Source: Candidatus Latescibacterota bacterium
GTDB lineage: Bacteria; Latescibacterota; UBA2968; GCA-2709665
Reading direction: 5' to 3'
DNA: 7,516 nucleotides
Assembly: GCA_030746455.1 (NCBI GenBank)
Contig: JASLMQ010000499.1
Location: forward strand, 1 to 7,516
Shown: in pieces, positions 6,358-7,516 of the stretch
Position numbering within the stretch: the first letter of the stretch is position 1
Layout of the letters: the number at the start of each line of letters is the position of its first letter
Position numbers and translations under genes: made by a program
Notes under the pieces: model-generated
The model's input: only the letters and a program-made list of their open reading frames with translations
Told to the model about the DNA's origin: nothing
The model's database searches: none

Positions 6358-7332
6358 ATGCCCCGCACGATCACCGCCGCAGACCGGGACGGCTTCGTCA
6401 GGAAGGTCTATCCGAGCACGGTGGCCCTCACCTTCCAGCCGGGAGAGCTTCCGTCCGAAGGAGCCGCGCGTCTGCTGGATTCCGAAGGCGAAGAGCTGCC
6501 CATTCAGCTCGACGGCGTCGAAGCCTGGGAAGACGGCAGCATCCGTCGGGCCGAGCTGACGTTCGCTCCCACACTGGACCCGCTGCAGGAGAAGGCCTAT
6601 TCGCTCGAGCACGGGCCCGAAGTGCGGCGCTCCGCGCAGGTCCGAAACCCCCTCACCGTCTCGGAGACGTCGTCTGGCATCGACGTGCAGCAGGGCCCGG
6701 TTGTCTACAGCGTTCGCAAGCAGAGATACAACCTTGTCAACCAGGTCCGGTTCGGTGACGCGACTTACCTCCGGAGCGGCGCCAGAGGGCCCATCCTGGT
6801 ACTGGATGACGATCGGGAGCTACTGCCGGTGGGAGATGTGGAGATTCAGGTCGAGACCCGTGGTCCCTGGGCGGGGAGGCTTCGAGTCACCGGAACCTAT
6901 CCCGACGGGTACGCCTTTGCCACCCGACTGGACTTCGTGTCGGGCCGGTCCTGGTTCGGCGCGCGCCATACCATCTCCGAAGGCGACCGCTCCAGGATCC
7001 GCGCCACGGTCGTGGAGGCGGCCTTCGACTTGCCCGCGGCGCCACTGGCTACGGCGTTCGGCGCTCGGACCCGAGCCGATGCGGTGCCCACGACGTGGGG
7101 AGTGGTGACCGATGGGGTCCTCACGGTCGATGTGGCCACAACGGACGCCTGGACGAGAACCGGCTACGTCCGCTACGAGTGCGATGCGGACGGGGCCTTC
7201 AGGGCCCTGTTCCCCTACGATGGCAGGCCCTGCGAGATCTTCTACCACTACCTGTACTGCGCGCCCGACGACATCAGAAACACCCCGGCGGCAGCGATGG
7301 TCGCCGGGGTGGAATGTCGCGTCGTCGAATGA
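6358..7332 (+). CDS. Protein resembling part of the YetA/PcRGLX (exo-rhamnogalacturonan lyase) family
   Basis: This 324-residue protein has no obvious signal peptide or membrane segment and looks beta-rich. Several stretches recall the YetA/PcRGLX family: LPIQLDGVEAWEDGSIRRAE (47-66), resembling its Trp-x-Asp-Gly-Ser-(Val/Ile)-Arg segment; SETSSGIDVQQGPVVYSV (102-119), like the Glu-Thr-x-x-Gly-Ile-x-Val-x-x-Gly pattern; and VETRGPWAGRLRVTGTYPDG (165-184) followed by RLDFVSGRSWFGARHTI (190-206), like the family's Gly-Pro-x-Arg-Ala and Gly-x-Ser-x-x-x-x-x-His-Thr segments. Full-length members are much longer, so a second half with the remaining domains is missing; the stop codon is clean and no continuation appears in another frame downstream. 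Lyase activity is not implied. GGAGGA lies 5 bases before the ATG. The gene is transcribed away from the phosphatase block and ends 24 bases before a converging gene. The family assignment is from motif memory and moderately sure; otherwise it is a hypothetical protein. Confidence 0.75.
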   Translation: MPRTITAADRDGFVRKVYPSTVALTFQPGELPSEGAARLLDSEGEELPIQLDGVEAWEDGSIRRAELTFAPTLDPLQEKAYSLEHGPEVRRSAQVRNPLTVSETSSGIDVQQGPVVYSVRKQRYNLVNQVRFGDATYLRSGARGPILVLDDDRELLPVGDVEIQVETRGPWAGRLRVTGTYPDGYAFATRLDFVSGRSWFGARHTISEGDRSRIRATVVEAAFDLPAAPLATAFGARTRADAVPTTWGVVTDGVLTVDVATTDAWTRTGYVRYECDADGAFRALFPYDGRPCEIFYHYLYCAPDDIRNTPAAAMVAGVECRVVE

Positions 7333-7357
7333 TCGACGCATTGCTGTTGTGTCGATC
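7331..7357 (+). terminator. Hairpin spanning the two convergent stop codons
   Basis: GATCGAC (7331-7337) and GTCGATC (7351-7357) are perfect inverted repeats. Read on the plus strand, the stem extends to ten pairs including one G-U, closing a seven-base loop. It overlaps the plus-strand TGA and ends at the minus-strand TAG, where a shared bidirectional terminator is expected. There is no T tract on the 3' side, so termination is uncertain. Confidence 0.4.
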
Positions 7358-7516
7358 TACAGGTTGAACGTCACTACGTCTCCATAGCCCTCCAGACTCG
7401 TGATGGCCGCGAAGGAGAGGGTGAGGGCCACGTGGCGGCTGAAGCCCGGAGCGAGGCCGGCATCGATCCGGCCAGTTGCCGAGGCGAGCGTCCGTCCCTC
7501 CCCGTCGCGGAGCGTC
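7357..7516 (-). CDS. C-terminal end of an unidentified protein
   Basis: The last 52 complete codons of a minus-strand frame enter from the right edge and end at a TAG. The visible residues alternate hydrophobic and polar positions (for example HVALTLSF and GYGDVVTFNL at the very end), which suggests beta strands, and the third codon positions are GC-rich like the neighbours. It is probably the end of a real gene, since the frame is open, the composition fits and the stop sits 24 bases from the converging gene. The family is not recognised and no function is proposed. Confidence 0.55.
   Translation of the reverse strand, partial: TLRDGEGRTLASATGRIDAGLAPGFSRHVALTLSFAAITSLEGYGDVVTFNL

Noticed and set aside
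1..7516. CRISPR array, tRNA, rRNA, insertion sequence or phage genes
   Set aside because: No regularly spaced repeats, tRNA-like cloverleaf, transposase or terminal inverted repeats were seen on either strand by eye.

Overview
The window is GC-rich bacterial DNA with strong GGAGG-type ribosome binding sites and short intergenic gaps. The gene mix is a neutral-ceramidase-fold hydrolase, a Gfo/Idh/MocA oxidoreductase with a changed active site, a xylose-isomerase-like TIM barrel, and a protein resembling part of the YetA/PcRGLX (exo-rhamnogalacturonan lyase) family. That mix is typical of carbohydrate-degrading environmental phyla such as Latescibacterota, Poribacteria or Planctomycetota. This assignment is an impression from gene content; nothing in the window fixes the taxon.

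Layout. Bases 1-6073 hold a co-directional minus-strand block, probably one transcription unit. In transcription order it encodes a histidine phosphatase (6073-5354), an exported tetratricopeptide-repeat protein (5299-4037), a sugar phosphate isomerase/epimerase-like TIM barrel starting at GTG (3985-2981), a short remnant of an APC-family amino acid permease (2921-2745), a neutral-ceramidase-like hydrolase (2751-1477), a Gfo/Idh/MocA-like oxidoreductase (1445-405), and the N-terminal part of a Cof-type HAD phosphatase (375 to beyond base 1). Gaps between intact genes are 29-54 bases, apart from the stretch holding the permease remnant. A well-formed minus-strand promoter lies at 6204-6232. Divergent to it, a plus-strand promoter (6280-6309) drives a 324-residue YetA/PcRGLX-like protein (6358-7332). 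That gene converges on the 3' end of a further minus-strand gene that enters from the right edge (7516-7357); a hairpin (7331-7357) spans the two stop codons.

How the genes may work together (inference). The block combines a putative amidohydrolase, an isomerase or epimerase, an NAD(P)-fold protein and two phosphatases of unrelated folds. This looks like intracellular processing of an acylated or phosphorylated sugar-like compound, but no substrate can be read from the sequence. The most unusual points are the permease remnant whose stop overlaps the ceramidase-like start codon, the loss of the usual catalytic residues in the Gfo/Idh protein, and a nine-C homopolymer inside the conserved N-terminal motif of the ceramidase-like gene.
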